Counted from the stretch's first letter, positions 1 to 9,364 are shown. The stretch is DNA of 64,000 bases from an uncultured Halomicronema sp. (GCA_937899725.1 CALCCA010000089.1:62001-126000), one strand, 5' to 3'. Notes: generated by a model from the letters alone, not told the origin. Numbers and translations: made by a program.

Positions 1-26
1 CTGTAGCGCTGCCAGACCCCGAGCGG

Positions 27-635
27 ATGGAACCGCGCCAGATGACGCAACTGCAGCTCACCGATCAGCCGGAGACCGCGATTGATTGGCTGCTCGATGC
101 GGTTGAAGAACAGCCCAAAACCGCCGAGTCTTTTATCCTCGCTCACCCTAACCTCACCGCTGAGCAGCAGCTGCAGATTCAAGAAATCTATGCCCGATAT
201 GACCACGACTTAGAGATCGCCGTCGAGGCCTATCTGCAATCGGTCAATTTACTCACCAATTTGGTCAGTCCAGAGACGGCCAATGAAGCGATCACCTATG
301 TCCGGGGTGAAGTGCTCGCGAACGAACAGGTGGTTCACGACCTCTTGTTTCAACGGACGATGGCCATTCGCGCCATTCTGCCGGTAGCACAACGTGCTTC
401 CCTCAACCAACTGCTGCGATCGCTGCTCAATTTAGGCACGCCCATCGAGGCTTCGACCTTTCCCTTTGACCTGATTGGGCAACCAGCAGCATCCGTGACC
501 GATCAGCTGCTAGAGCAGGGCTGGAACCTGTCGGTACAAACGCCACGCACCCTATTTTTTGATAAAGAGGGGCAAATGCTTGACCTCATCATCAATGGCG
601 ATCGGCAAGTCGCAGAGGTGCAGCTAACTCCCTAG
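27..635 (+). CDS. Hypothetical protein, start uncertain (frame open to window edge)
   Basis: I do not recognise this family. The 202-residue product is acidic and mostly helical: its first 140 residues read as amphipathic helices, followed by a short beta-rich tail with 'TLFFDKEGQMLDLIING'. There is no signal peptide or membrane segment, so it is probably cytosolic. The frame stays open to base 3, so the true start may lie outside the window; ATG at 27 and ATG at 42 are both possible. Codon use matches the neighbours. It is followed by a 384-base non-coding stretch and then two minus-strand genes, so it ends its transcription unit. Confidence 0.7.
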   Translation: MEPRQMTQLQLTDQPETAIDWLLDAVEEQPKTAESFILAHPNLTAEQQLQIQEIYARYDHDLEIAVEAYLQSVNLLTNLVSPETANEAITYVRGEVLANEQVVHDLLFQRTMAIRAILPVAQRASLNQLLRSLLNLGTPIEASTFPFDLIGQPAASVTDQLLEQGWNLSVQTPRTLFFDKEGQMLDLIINGDRQVAEVQLTP

Positions 636-1019
636 CAGACTACGGCGTAATTTTACCCACCATTACCGATGACTGGGGGCCGTAGGGGCCAAGGGGGCAT
701 CGAAACTGGAATGGTCGTCTTATTTCTGCCGTAGAGTACTAGAGGCTGTCATCATTTAGCGGCTGAGTCCTGATGTTGACAGCGGTTCAGCCTCTATCTA
801 AGTTTACGGAGCAGGCGCGGTAATGCCCATACCGTCAGGCTTTCGAGTTTAATTGATGACGCGCCCTAGTGCGAGTAGCTTCCGGCCCAGCGTTTAAGCC
901 TGTCTCACGACAAACCCGTTTTCTGCTGAGGTTTGGCCCTAATCCCGGCGATCACCGCCTCATCTTGGAGCCACTTCCTCAGGATGCTCTATTAGGGAGC
1001 ATCTGTAGACCGTCCGCTC
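636..1019. other. Non-coding gap with one long imperfect hairpin
   Basis: This gap separates a plus-strand gene from two minus-strand genes. The only structure seen is an imperfect hairpin at 741-795. The possible ORF 869-1174 runs antisense over the YciI gene and has arginine/proline-rich composition, so it is treated as a shadow. Confidence 0.6.
741..795. other. Imperfect hairpin (possible terminator or structured element)
   Basis: AGAGGCTG (741-748) is complementary to CAGCCTCT (788-795). The inner arms TCATCAT and ATGTTGA extend the pairing with one mismatch and a bulge. There is no T-tract on either side, so a Rho-independent terminator is not proven. It lies between convergently oriented genes. 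Confidence 0.35.
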
Positions 1020-1289
1020 TCAAAACACCTGATTCCAGCCGTAGACCTGATAGTCTGTCCAGATGCCGTTTTCCCAGTAAGGATCCCCTTCTACCAGCTG
1101 CCGCACCGTCGCTTCATCGTCAGCCTCATAAATACCCAAGACTTTCGTGTTATCGACGGTTGGCCCGAGGGTGACCAGCACCCCGCTCTCTTTCTGCGAT
1201 GTCAGTCCGGCGAGGTGAGCGGTGCGGTAGGGCGTCCGCTTTTCCAGCGCGTTCTCACAGTAGCTGCCCCACAGGATGAATTTCGCCAT
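1020..1289 (-). CDS. YciI-family protein
   Basis: The 89-residue product has the size and fold pattern of YciI-like proteins, small alpha/beta ferredoxin-like domains: 'MAKFILWGSYCENA...RTAHLAGL...LVTLGPTVD...VLGIYEADDEATVRQLVEGDPYWENGIWTDYQVYGWNQVF' in outline. The conserved His after RTA and the 'DPYWENGIW' segment are typical. No reaction is established for most members, and a catalytic His/Asp pair is assumed from the family. It starts 18 bases downstream of the end of the ureidoglycolate-lyase-like gene on the same strand, so the two are probably co-transcribed. Confidence 0.85.
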   Translation of the reverse strand: MAKFILWGSYCENALEKRTPYRTAHLAGLTSQKESGVLVTLGPTVDNTKVLGIYEADDEATVRQLVEGDPYWENGIWTDYQVYGWNQVF

Positions 1290-1306
1290 TGATCGCGTTC
1301 CTATCG

Positions 1307-1801
1307 CTAGATGATTTCAAATTCTACGTGGAAGCGCGATCGCAAGTTGCAGGTTTGATGATCAACGACGTTGGTGTCGCTCAGCTCTAGGTTATAGAAA
1401 TCCACCTCTGGCGCGTCAAACAGCGGCCCCGCATGCCAGGTGCCTACATGCAGTTTGATGAAACAGTCACCAGGAATCGTGAAGGCACGAATACCGGCTG
1501 GCTCCGGCTCTGTAGCGGCTCCCGGAGCCGCTACAGCCATCAACCAGGGAATGCCATTGAGAGATCCTAAACATTGCGTGCAGCGCTGATGGCGGGTGAT
1601 TGCGCCAAACTGACGGCCCTTAGTCGGCAGTCGCATGATGTAAAACCGTGGAATGCCCTGACTCAGGTCTAGCTGGGCATCCTCTGGGCCATAGGCGGTC
1701 CCATCTTGGGAGGCTTTTATCACCTGACCAAAAGGAGCAAAGGCGTCGGGGGTTAGGGGCTCAGCCGTCAGCGATTTGAGGGTGATCGGGGTCGCAGTCA
1801 T
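1307..1801 (-). CDS. Ureidoglycolate lyase (AllA)-like cupin protein
   Basis: Residues 'LTPDAFAPFGQVI' near the N-terminus, 'HQRCTQC' in the middle and 'KLHVGTWHAGP' about 50 residues from the end match the ureidoglycolate lyase/AllA family of cupins. AllA releases glyoxylate from ureidoglycolate in allantoin breakdown. A frame runs 43 codons further upstream, but that extension is arginine-rich and unlike the family; the ATG at 1801 gives 164 residues, the usual length. No other allantoin genes are nearby, so the substrate is inferred only from the family. The YciI gene follows on the same strand. Confidence 0.8.
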   Translation of the reverse strand: MTATPITLKSLTAEPLTPDAFAPFGQVIKASQDGTAYGPEDAQLDLSQGIPRFYIMRLPTKGRQFGAITRHQRCTQCLGSLNGIPWLMAVAAPGAATEPEPAGIRAFTIPGDCFIKLHVGTWHAGPLFDAPEVDFYNLELSDTNVVDHQTCNLRSRFHVEFEII

Positions 1802-1934
1802 GGTAATACTCAAGCGATCGACTGCTCCCAATCTAGCGCCTGCCGCCCGCCTTCTACCGTTTTTGGCGGGACGATCGCCCCGCCAGGCGCTACCCGTCCG
1901 GTGCTTGCAAGATCGCCAGCGACTAAGCATCTAT

Positions 1935-1977
1935 GTCAGCCCCGATCACTTTCCTGGGTGCCGCGATCGGGGCTGAC
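1935..1977 (-). terminator. 13-bp perfect hairpin after the CHAT gene
   Basis: GTCAGCCCCGATC (1935-1947) pairs perfectly with GATCGGGGCTGAC (1965-1977) around a 17-base loop. It begins 27 bases past the stop of the minus-strand CHAT gene and before the AllA-like gene. No clear T-run follows, so terminator function is inferred from position and stem strength. Confidence 0.45.
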
Positions 1978-2003
1978 CCATAGGGCTGTCCCTCGCCACC
2001 GCC

Positions 2004-4724
2004 TTAGTTATCTGACGGCAGTTCCTCTGGTGGCGCTTCTTCTGAGGACAATTCCTCTGGAGACGCCTCTTCGGGGGATGATTCTTCTAAGGGCAAGTCT
2101 TCTGGGGGCAAGTCCGCTGGGGTTAATACGCTTCTGGTCTCAGCATCCCAATAGCGGTAGTCTCGTCGCCAGTCCTGGAGCAGTGTTGGCGTCCATAGCC
2201 AGTTGTTCCAGGTATGGGGCGATTCATCGATTTGGCTCACAGCTCGCGGCGTCACCCGTTCCAATTCGTCCAGCCTTTGCAGCGTCAAAAAATAATCTTG
2301 GGCCAGGGCCAGTTCATTTGCCGACTCGATATCTAAAATGGCCTGCTCATCTTCGCTCGCCTGCTGTAAACCCGCATCTTCTTCAACTCCGGCAGGATTA
2401 ATATTGCCAAGCATCGTGTGGGCCATCACCAACCCCGCGTAGGCGTGCAAAATGGTCGGATCTGCAGGCGCCGCGGCTGGATTCGGTTGACGACGGCGTT
2501 GCTCATCGTAGAGGGTCAATGCGGCTTCCCAATTGGCGATTGCACTATCCCAATCGCCCATCGCATAGTCAGCAAAACCGCGAGCAATACGGCCTTCAAT
2601 GAAGCGATCGGGGGTGCGTTCCCAAGCCGTGCGAGCTTGCTGGGCAAAGATGCGCCCCTCATAGCGACTATTGACATCTTCTGGCTCCGATTGCATTAGG
2701 CTGCTTTCTTGCCAGGCAATGCGGCCCTTGATGTAAAGCAAGTCGGGCTCTGTCGTATCGCGCACCCAAGCCCAAACAGCATCACCCACCGTCGTGGGGT
2801 CGGCATTGCCAAGCAGGGCTTGGGTCAACGCCTGATCAAACTCGTCGCGCGCATCGGCGTAGCGGTTTTGCTTGAGGGCATCTTCGCCCCGCTTAATCAG
2901 GGTAAAGGCATCAGCGTTAGCCGGTTGTGGTTCTCCAGAGGGTGTGGTTGGCGTGGCGGTCGGCAGTACCGGGGGGCGGACACCGTTTTCTGACCAGCGA
3001 ATGGCCAAGAGGCCCAGACCCATCATGCCGACTACGCCCACGAGCCCCAGGGCAAACCAGACCAAGATGGGTTTTTCGGGGGAGCGCGGCAAGTAACGGC
3101 GGCTGGCGCCAGCGTTGGGTGTGGGTGTTGCGCTTTGATCTGGAGAGTGGTTGATGGTCGCCGATCGCGCCGGGGGCAAAGGCTGGGGGCGATCGGGCGG
3201 CGGCACCTCAGGCAGCGTCTCATAGATCTCTAGACCGGCCTGCCGAGTTGGGTCACTGACTAAGACCTCGCCCTGATCGGCAGGCATGGGGGGCTCATCG
3301 GGGCTGCTCGCGTTTTTAGAGAGCTGTTCGACGAAGCTGACCAGCAGCTCATCTTCGTCGGCATCGGGAAGGGGGGCCGTTTCTAATTCCGTGAGCAAGG
3401 TGGCCGTGACGCCCTCAGCTAGAGGCACCTCGGGCACCTCAGGCACTTTGGGCACCTCGGGTTCGTTGACGAGGGGTGTTGGCGGCGGCGGCGGCACGGC
3501 GGCCGCGGGTGCCGGCTCCGATCGCGGCAGCGGTACCGGTGGGTTGAGGGGCAGCAAATCGGTATCAAGGGACTCATCGGTGGTTCCCCCGCCCTGAGTC
3601 AGGTAGCCATCAAAATCTGGCTGCAAATATAGGATGGGCAAGGCCCAATAATGCTGATCGGAGCCAAACCCGGAGATTAGGCCCTGCCGGGTGCGGCTCA
3701 GGCTCATGTCGATGGGAAAGCCAATGCGCAGGTTGTGATAAAACAGCCGCGTAAAGGCGATCGCCACCTCATCGGGAATCCGTTCGGCCATCGCGACGAC
3801 CCCCGGCACCCCCCGATTGACTAGCGCCTGCACCAGGTTTTGCTGTCGCCAATCCATTTCGGCGTCATCGGCGGCGGTGTGGCCACTGCGACAAGAGTTG
3901 AACACCGCCAGCGCCACGTGATTGTTGACCAACAGACCGGCCAGATCATCGCCCGACAGTCGCTCAGTCAGACCCGTCTGCCGATTGACTAGGGATAAAT
4001 CGCCGCCGTTTTTACCAAAGTCGCTGTGGCCCGCATAGTGCAATACCTGATAGGTGCCTTGCTCTAGTTTCTGGGTGAGCAAAGCGCGATCGGGCTGCTC
4101 TAGCACGTCAATGCAAACGGGAGTCGCCTCACCGGGCTGGCTCGTAAACAGTTCGCGAATGTGCCCCGCTTCTTGCAGCAGCTGCAGATGATCTTGGTCT
4201 TCAGGGCCGGCGATGACCAACAGCACGTTGATCGACGTGCCGACTTCGAGGCGTTGGGGGGCACTGGCCGTGGGCTCCATCAACGGGTTGGCGGCGTACC
4301 GCGCAAAGGTGAGGTTTGGCCGGGTGGTCAGGGGTTGGCCGCTGTGCTGCAGCACTTCCCAAGGTAGCCGCTGCAAGCGACTCTCTTTTAACCCCAGCCG
4401 CAAGCGCAAAACCTCGTGGCGGTTTTGGGCAATGCCCCGCGCCCGCAGCCAACTTTCGCGAATTGCCTCATCTTGAAACAGCGCATTGTAGAGTTTGCTG
4501 CCCAGTTGAGGCAGGCCCGCTGGGTGATCGCTCAAATCCACCGTGCCCTGCAGCAACCCCATCAGCGGATCATCCATCGCCGGTTGCGCCAGCTGTAGCC
4601 ACTCATCCACCGGCCAGTCAACCTGGGCTTCGGCGACGGGCACCCCCGCGGCAGCGTCTTCGGTGCGGATCAGGTAGCGATCGCTGCCCAGCGATGTAAT
4701 TGAGAGATGAAATTCTTGAGTCAC
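2004..4724 (-). CDS. CHAT-domain (caspase-like) membrane protein with C-terminal helical repeats
   Basis: This 906-residue protein carries an N-terminal CHAT domain (about 1-375). The presumed catalytic pair is seen as His in 'HYAGHSDFG' (H233) and Cys in 'FNSCRSG' (C278). A proline-rich linker (380-550) precedes one membrane segment at about 554-576 ('LVWFALGLVGVVGMMGLGLLAI'-type run). The C-terminal half has TPR-like helices and ends in a tail of repeated Pro/Glu/Ser units. CHAT domains are caspase-family proteases, often activated by partner proteins in bacterial death or defence systems. The domain would be cytosolic with the helical part beyond the membrane, or the reverse. No obvious partner sensor gene lies beside it. 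Its substrate is unknown. Confidence 0.88.
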   Translation of the reverse strand: MTQEFHLSITSLGSDRYLIRTEDAAAGVPVAEAQVDWPVDEWLQLAQPAMDDPLMGLLQGTVDLSDHPAGLPQLGSKLYNALFQDEAIRESWLRARGIAQNRHEVLRLRLGLKESRLQRLPWEVLQHSGQPLTTRPNLTFARYAANPLMEPTASAPQRLEVGTSINVLLVIAGPEDQDHLQLLQEAGHIRELFTSQPGEATPVCIDVLEQPDRALLTQKLEQGTYQVLHYAGHSDFGKNGGDLSLVNRQTGLTERLSGDDLAGLLVNNHVALAVFNSCRSGHTAADDAEMDWRQQNLVQALVNRGVPGVVAMAERIPDEVAIAFTRLFYHNLRIGFPIDMSLSRTRQGLISGFGSDQHYWALPILYLQPDFDGYLTQGGGTTDESLDTDLLPLNPPVPLPRSEPAPAAAVPPPPPTPLVNEPEVPKVPEVPEVPLAEGVTATLLTELETAPLPDADEDELLVSFVEQLSKNASSPDEPPMPADQGEVLVSDPTRQAGLEIYETLPEVPPPDRPQPLPPARSATINHSPDQSATPTPNAGASRRYLPRSPEKPILVWFALGLVGVVGMMGLGLLAIRWSENGVRPPVLPTATPTTPSGEPQPANADAFTLIKRGEDALKQNRYADARDEFDQALTQALLGNADPTTVGDAVWAWVRDTTEPDLLYIKGRIAWQESSLMQSEPEDVNSRYEGRIFAQQARTAWERTPDRFIEGRIARGFADYAMGDWDSAIANWEAALTLYDEQRRRQPNPAAAPADPTILHAYAGLVMAHTMLGNINPAGVEEDAGLQQASEDEQAILDIESANELALAQDYFLTLQRLDELERVTPRAVSQIDESPHTWNNWLWTPTLLQDWRRDYRYWDAETRSVLTPADLPPEDLPLEESSPEEASPEELSSEEAPPEELPSDN

Positions 4725-4906
4725 GGTGACAGGGGCGGTAACAGGGGCTGTCTAGAGCATGCCCAAAAGCGGGGCATTTGCAGAACGTTATCTCTCAGGG
4801 TAAGTCACCCCTCTGACAATCGGCTGTGGGGGGTGACCCCAATTGCTTTTGGCATAGGGGCGATCACTTTAGGATAAATTCACCTGACTACCCCCTTAAG
4901 CTGACT

Positions 4907-5443
4907 ATGAACCAGATCGTTTTCTTCTACAGCGGCTCAGAACCCCTGATTCGCATCGTTGTCGTGGGTTCCTTAGCCTATTTCAGCTTGGTGCTTTTGT
5001 TGAGAATTTCTGGCAAGCGCTCACTCGCGCAGCTGAATGCTTTTGATTTTGTCGTGACCGTCGCGATCGGCTCTACGTTAGGACGACTGATCACCGCCAA
5101 AGGCACTTCTCTGGCCGAGGGCATCACCGCCTTCCTAACACTGTTGCTGCTGCAATATCTGGTCTCTTGGTTCACCGTGCGCTCATCTACCTTTGAGGAT
5201 TTAGTAACCGCTGACCCATCATTACTATATTTTCGCGGACAGTTTTTGCCGACCGCGATGCGGGCACAGCGGGTTACTCAATCACAGCTGCTGGCCGTCG
5301 TTCGCCAGCATCAAGTGGTCTCTCTCTCTGCCGTCGAAGCGATCGTGATGGAATCAGCTGGGACTATCGCCATCATTCCAAAGGCTGCTGATGGAACCCC
5401 TGCCAATGCTGCCGTATTAGACAATGTTCGCGGAGTTAGTTAA
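4907..5443 (+). CDS. DUF421 (YetF-like) membrane protein
   Basis: The product has two or three hydrophobic helices in the first 90 residues, including 'IRIVVVGSLAYFSLVLLLRISGKRSL'-type sequence. The family hallmark 'R-x-S-GKRSLAQLNAFDFVVTVAIGS' follows, and then a soluble domain with 'PSLLYFRGQ'. DUF421/YetF proteins are membrane proteins of poorly known function. The frame opens at 4826, but the ATG at 4907 places the first membrane helix near the N-terminus and gives 178 residues. It is divergent from the CHAT gene, with 182 bases between starts. Confidence 0.85.
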   Translation: MNQIVFFYSGSEPLIRIVVVGSLAYFSLVLLLRISGKRSLAQLNAFDFVVTVAIGSTLGRLITAKGTSLAEGITAFLTLLLLQYLVSWFTVRSSTFEDLVTADPSLLYFRGQFLPTAMRAQRVTQSQLLAVVRQHQVVSLSAVEAIVMESAGTIAIIPKAADGTPANAAVLDNVRGVS

Positions 5444-5689
5444 AAGATTGGCTTAAACCATGTTTCTAGAACTGCCAACGTTTCTGTCAGGGTTGGGCCG
5501 TGCCAAACGCCTGCGATCGGGAAACTATTTTTGAGCAACAATTCATGCGACGCCTCAAACGACGCAAGCCTTAGGGGGGAGCATTTGCGCACCGATGCAT
5601 CGAGATTACCGCCAACCCTAGCGAGGCTGAGCGTCACCCAATAGCCAGTTGGCAAGCCCCCGGGGTCTGGTGCCTAGCGCCCTTGCCTG

Positions 5690-6331
5690 CTAAACCTTGG
5701 CCGCCAGCCGCTGGCAAAACATCAGCACCGCCTGCAGCACCACTGGCGAAATCTCATGCCCGATGTTGTATTCCTTGTAGGTCACATCAACGCCCTGCGC
5801 GGTGAGGGCATCGCGCGACTGATGGGCTCTGGCCAGCGGCACCACCTGATCTTGCCGACCATGCACCATGAGCAACGGCCCGAGGTCGGGGTGCGGCGCT
5901 GGCGCACTGTGGCTGTAGCCGCTCAGCACCAATGCCCCAGCCAAGGGCAACTGCAACCCCACATCCATCGTCATGGCCCCCCCTTGTGAAAATCCGGCCA
6001 CCAGCGTGCGCTCCGGTGGAATGCCGGTTTCCTCAGCCATTTGCCCCAGCCACGCTTTTAACAGCTGCCGACTCTCTTGCAAATCGGCCTGTTGTTCAAA
6101 ATCATGGTCACTCTGAAAGTCATACCCCGTCGGAAAGCTGTACCACATCCGCCCTCCCGGTGCTTCAGGATGGGGAAACGGCGCATCAGGAAACAGCATT
6201 TTGACCCCCGGCATCGGCATGTAGCCCGCCAGTGCGGCCAAGTCTTGCCCGTTGGCTCCCCAGCCATGTAGGCCGATCAGCAGTTTATCGGCCGACTCAC
6301 TTGTCGTTTTGGCGATCGCGCTCAAACTCAC
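5690..6331 (-). CDS. Carboxylesterase/phospholipase-family alpha/beta hydrolase
   Basis: The 213-residue product matches the small carboxylesterase (Abhydrolase_2) family. 'LHGWGANGQDL' forms the oxyanion-hole region, Ser sits in 'AGFSQGGAM', Asp in 'HGRQDQVVP' and His in 'IGHEISP', completing the triad. These enzymes hydrolyse short acyl esters or lysophospholipids in the cytosol; the substrate here cannot be told. The start is GTG at 6331, with an AGG-containing stretch just upstream; there is no signal peptide. It is divergent from purH. Confidence 0.88.
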   Translation of the reverse strand: MSLSAIAKTTSESADKLLIGLHGWGANGQDLAALAGYMPMPGVKMLFPDAPFPHPEAPGGRMWYSFPTGYDFQSDHDFEQQADLQESRQLLKAWLGQMAEETGIPPERTLVAGFSQGGAMTMDVGLQLPLAGALVLSGYSHSAPAPHPDLGPLLMVHGRQDQVVPLARAHQSRDALTAQGVDVTYKEYNIGHEISPVVLQAVLMFCQRLAAKV

Positions 6332-6479
6332 AGGCTGACCTCAGTATCGTTTCCGCAGACGATTTTAACGTTTAACCAGCAGATGACAGCAGCAGCTGTG
6401 CCGACGGCATTCAGAGCATGCCAGAGCGCATATCGAAGTTAGCAGAAGATCTCTGCACTTTGTCCGCCAAATACCTCTC

Positions 6480-6565
6480 CGCTCCCACGCTCAACTCCGA
6501 ATTTCCAACTTCCAACGCCGAATTCAACCCTCCCAACTCCGAACGCCAAATTCCCCCTCAAACCG
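6480..6565. repeat. Degenerate short-repeat filler (AACTCCGAATTCC type)
   Basis: This stretch is built from loosely repeated units such as AACTCCGAATTTCCAACTTCC and CCGAATTCAACC. Similar filler occurs at 27712-27745, 39540-39630, 39930-40010 and 44365-44670. It lies in the leader region before purH. Confidence 0.5.
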
Positions 6566-6616
6566 CCCTTCCTCCGCACTACCCCGGTATATTGAGATTT
6601 ACACGAGACGGAGACA

Positions 6617-8179
6617 ATGGGCATGTCGCGGCTAGCACTACTGAGCGTATCGGACAAAACGGGACTGGTGGATCTGGCCAAAGCGCTGGTGGAATCCTTT
6701 GACTTTGAGATCGTGAGCAGCGGCGGCACCGCCTCAGCGATCGCCGAGGCCGGCCTGCCAGTCACCAAAGTCGCTGACTACACCGGCTCACCAGAAATTT
6801 TAGGCGGTCGGGTGAAAACGCTGCATCCCCGCATTCACGGTGGCATTTTGGGCCGTCCGGCCCTGCCCAGCGATGCCGAAGAGATGACAGCCAACGACAT
6901 TCGGGCCTTCGATTTGGTCGTGGTTAACCTCTACCCCTTTGAGCAAACGATTGCCCAGCCCGATGTCACGCTGCCTGACGCGATCGAGCAAATTGATATT
7001 GGCGGCCCCACCCTGCTGCGAGCGGCAGCCAAAAATCACGCCTACGTCACCGTGCTTTGTCAGCCCGACCAATACTCAATATATTTGGCACAAATGACCG
7101 AAAACGGCGGCGAAGCCTCTCCTCAACTGCGGCAAGACTGCGCTCGGCAGGCCTTTTGGCATACGGCGACCTACGACCAGGCGATCGCGAATTACCTATC
7201 AGCCTCAAAAGTCGAGGTAACAGCCGGGGCGGCTTTGCCCCAGCGATGGACGCTTACGGGCACGCAGCGCCAATTACTGCGCTACGGTGAGAATCCTCAC
7301 CAAGCGGCGGCCTGGTATCAAGCGGGCAACGTGCCGTCGGGTTGGGCCGCAGCGGAACTGGTGCAAGGCAAACCCTTGAGCTACAACAACTTGGTCGATC
7401 TAGAAGCCGCGCGGCGCATTCTGGCCGAATTTCCGCCCCAGTTACCGGTTGCCGCCGTGCTCAAACACACCAATCCTTGCGGTGCCGCCCAGGGAGATTC
7501 GCTCGCTGAAGCCTATCAAAAGGCCTTTAATGCCGATTCGGTCTCCGCTTTTGGTGGCATTGTGGCCCTTAACCGCGCAATTGATCACGACACGGCAACG
7601 GCGCTCTCAAAAACGTTTCTCGAGTGCATCGTGGCCCCTAGTTGTGATGCCGATGCCCGAGAAATTTTGACCCAAAAGAAAAACTTACGGGTACTCTTGT
7701 TGCCCGACCTGTTCAGCGGCCCGACTCATACGGCTAAGGCGATTGCCGGAGGCTTTTTGGTGCAGGCAGCTGACACGGTCGAAGATGACCCCTCAGAATG
7801 GGAAATCGTCACCGACCATAAGCCCGATGCTGACATGTTAGAAGAACTGCTCTTTGCCTGGCGCTTAGTCAAACACGTCAAATCCAACGCGATTTTAATC
7901 ACCAAAAACCGCACTACGCTAGGCGTCGGGGCTGGTCAGATGAACCGAGTTGGAGCCGTTAAAATTGCCCTAGAGCAAGCCAATGAGCAAGCTCAAGGCG
8001 CGATTCTAGCCAGTGATGGCTTTTTCCCCTTTGATGATTCCGTGCGCACGGCAGCGGCGGCGGGCATCAAGGCGATCGTGCAGCCGGGGGGCAGTAAGCG
8101 CGACGAAGACTCGATCAAGGCGGCGAACGGCTTGGGGGTGGTGATGGCCATGACCGGCATCCGCCACTTTTTACATTGA
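6617..8179 (+). CDS. purH: Bifunctional AICAR transformylase/IMP cyclohydrolase
   Basis: PurH performs the last two steps of purine synthesis: formylation of AICAR with 10-formyl-THF, then ring closure to IMP. The first 200 residues are the MGS-like IMP cyclohydrolase domain ('SVSDKTGLVDLAKAL', 'VSSGGTASAI', 'HPRIHGGIL'). The rest is the transformylase, with 'RYGENPHQAA' near residue 222 and 'LKHTNPCGAAQ' near 282. At 520 residues it is full length. The start ATG (6617, or 6623 two codons later) follows a GGAG ribosome-binding site ('acggagaca'). It is monocistronic; a repeat element follows. Confidence 0.97.
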   Translation: MGMSRLALLSVSDKTGLVDLAKALVESFDFEIVSSGGTASAIAEAGLPVTKVADYTGSPEILGGRVKTLHPRIHGGILGRPALPSDAEEMTANDIRAFDLVVVNLYPFEQTIAQPDVTLPDAIEQIDIGGPTLLRAAAKNHAYVTVLCQPDQYSIYLAQMTENGGEASPQLRQDCARQAFWHTATYDQAIANYLSASKVEVTAGAALPQRWTLTGTQRQLLRYGENPHQAAAWYQAGNVPSGWAAAELVQGKPLSYNNLVDLEAARRILAEFPPQLPVAAVLKHTNPCGAAQGDSLAEAYQKAFNADSVSAFGGIVALNRAIDHDTATALSKTFLECIVAPSCDADAREILTQKKNLRVLLLPDLFSGPTHTAKAIAGGFLVQAADTVEDDPSEWEIVTDHKPDADMLEELLFAWRLVKHVKSNAILITKNRTTLGVGAGQMNRVGAVKIALEQANEQAQGAILASDGFFPFDDSVRTAAAAGIKAIVQPGGSKRDEDSIKAANGLGVVMAMTGIRHFLH

Positions 8180-8662
8180 GGTGCTGCACTACGGAGTTTG
8201 AGGCCAGGTCAGCCACCCTTTAATCAACCGATCGCGATCGCGTCTGGGCATGCCAGGGCCTGTTTACTCATGGCATCGGGAGAGCCGAGTCGTATTCGGG
8301 ATCAGGCATCATGAGGCACACTGACCCACCGGTTGAGGCGACACCCCGCTTTGGGGTGGGGTGCCCAAGGCGGGGTGGGTATCGCTCCTTCTGCTGAGAG
8401 TTTGTTCAACCCACCCCATTCGCTCCTCCCTAGAGGGGCAAGAAACGGAGTTTGGCTTAACCCGAACTGACGTTCATTAGTCGTTGTGGCTGACAGAATT
8501 GGGATTAAAGCTTGAGCTGCCACAATGCCTGAAATTAATTTCGTCGCTCAGCAAATCAGCTAGATTGATGTGCCTCACAACACACCGTGGCAGAGCGATC
8601 GCCCACCGAAATCAAACTAAATCCGACCTGGGTAATTGCTATCGTCCGAGTGAATCTGCATT
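8180..8662. other. Non-coding gap holding repeat copy 1
   Basis: The gap after purH contains a dispersed repeat (8295-8480) and AT-richer sequence upstream of the next gene. Nothing else is recognised. Confidence 0.6.
8295..8480 (+). repeat. Dispersed repeat, family 1, copy 1
   Basis: This segment reads from TTCGGGATCAGGCATC to CCCGAACTGACGTTCATTAG. It recurs inverted at 21204-21384 and, less completely, at 27530-27673. Shared blocks include 'CCCAAGGCGGGGTGGG', 'GCTGAGA', 'CAACCCACCCCATT' and 'GGCTTAACCCGAACTG'. It holds no coding frame. It begins 116 bases after the purH stop. Confidence 0.8.
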
Positions 8663-9364
8663 ATGGAGCTGACTCAAAAGACGATGAATTATTTCTCGAC
8701 GCTGATCACCTTACTGCGCGATCGCCCCAGCTTTTTAGAAGAAATTCGCAACGGCACCAAACTAGAATCGAAAATTGTGGCGCTGATTGTTGCCAGCTCC
8801 TTATTTTTTGCCATTTATGGCGCTATTGTCGGGGCCTCAAATGGTTGGCAGCAGATGTTGCTTTCAACAGTTAAGCTACCGGCTTTATACCTGCTGACAC
8901 TGCTGATTTGTCTGCCCACGCTCTACTTCTTTGACATTCTTTTTGGGTCGCAGGCTAGCTTCAAACAATACGCTGTCCTGAGTCTGACAACCGTTTCGGT
9001 CATTAGCGTGCTGCTCTTTAGCTTTGCGCCCGTGACGCTCTTCTTTCTCATTTCAATTCGCGATTATCACTTCTTTCTATTGCTAAATGTGGCTATCTTT
9101 GCGCTGACCGGCTTTATTGGCGTACAGCTCTTTTATCGCGGAGTTAAAAGCGTCATGAAATTCAACGAAAAGACCCCGCCGATCCGCCAAAGACTGCTGC
9201 TATTTTGGCTCGTCCTATATGGTTTAGTGGGCAGTCAACTGGGCTGGACGCTCAGGCCCTTCTTCGGCGCACCTGGAGAGCCGTTTCAGCTATTCAGGCC
9301 CATCGAAAGTAATTTCTACGCTCAAATCATTACCAGTATTCGCTGGTTTTTATTCGGAAATTGA
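8663..9364 (+). CDS. Multi-pass membrane protein, Yip1-like hypothetical
   Basis: The 233-residue product starts with an amphipathic segment ('LLRDRPSFLEEIRNGTKLESK') and then has about five or six membrane helices. The overall pattern resembles Yip1-like membrane proteins; similar cyanobacterial proteins are often named only by a doubtful WH2-domain hit, and I give no function. ATG 8663 has no good ribosome site and ATG 8684 ('MNYFSTLITLL') is an equal alternative. It sits 93 bases before another membrane protein on the same strand, so the pair may form an operon. Confidence 0.75.
   Translation: MELTQKTMNYFSTLITLLRDRPSFLEEIRNGTKLESKIVALIVASSLFFAIYGAIVGASNGWQQMLLSTVKLPALYLLTLLICLPTLYFFDILFGSQASFKQYAVLSLTTVSVISVLLFSFAPVTLFFLISIRDYHFFLLLNVAIFALTGFIGVQLFYRGVKSVMKFNEKTPPIRQRLLLFWLVLYGLVGSQLGWTLRPFFGAPGEPFQLFRPIESNFYAQIITSIRWFLFGN

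Noticed and set aside
2418-4699. Many plus-strand frames opposite the CHAT gene
   Set aside because: They are shadows with Arg/Pro/Gly-rich composition and no ribosome sites.
5440-5655. 71-codon minus-strand frame in the gap before the carboxylesterase gene
   Set aside because: It has no recognised motif or ribosome site, and it overlaps the DUF421 stop.
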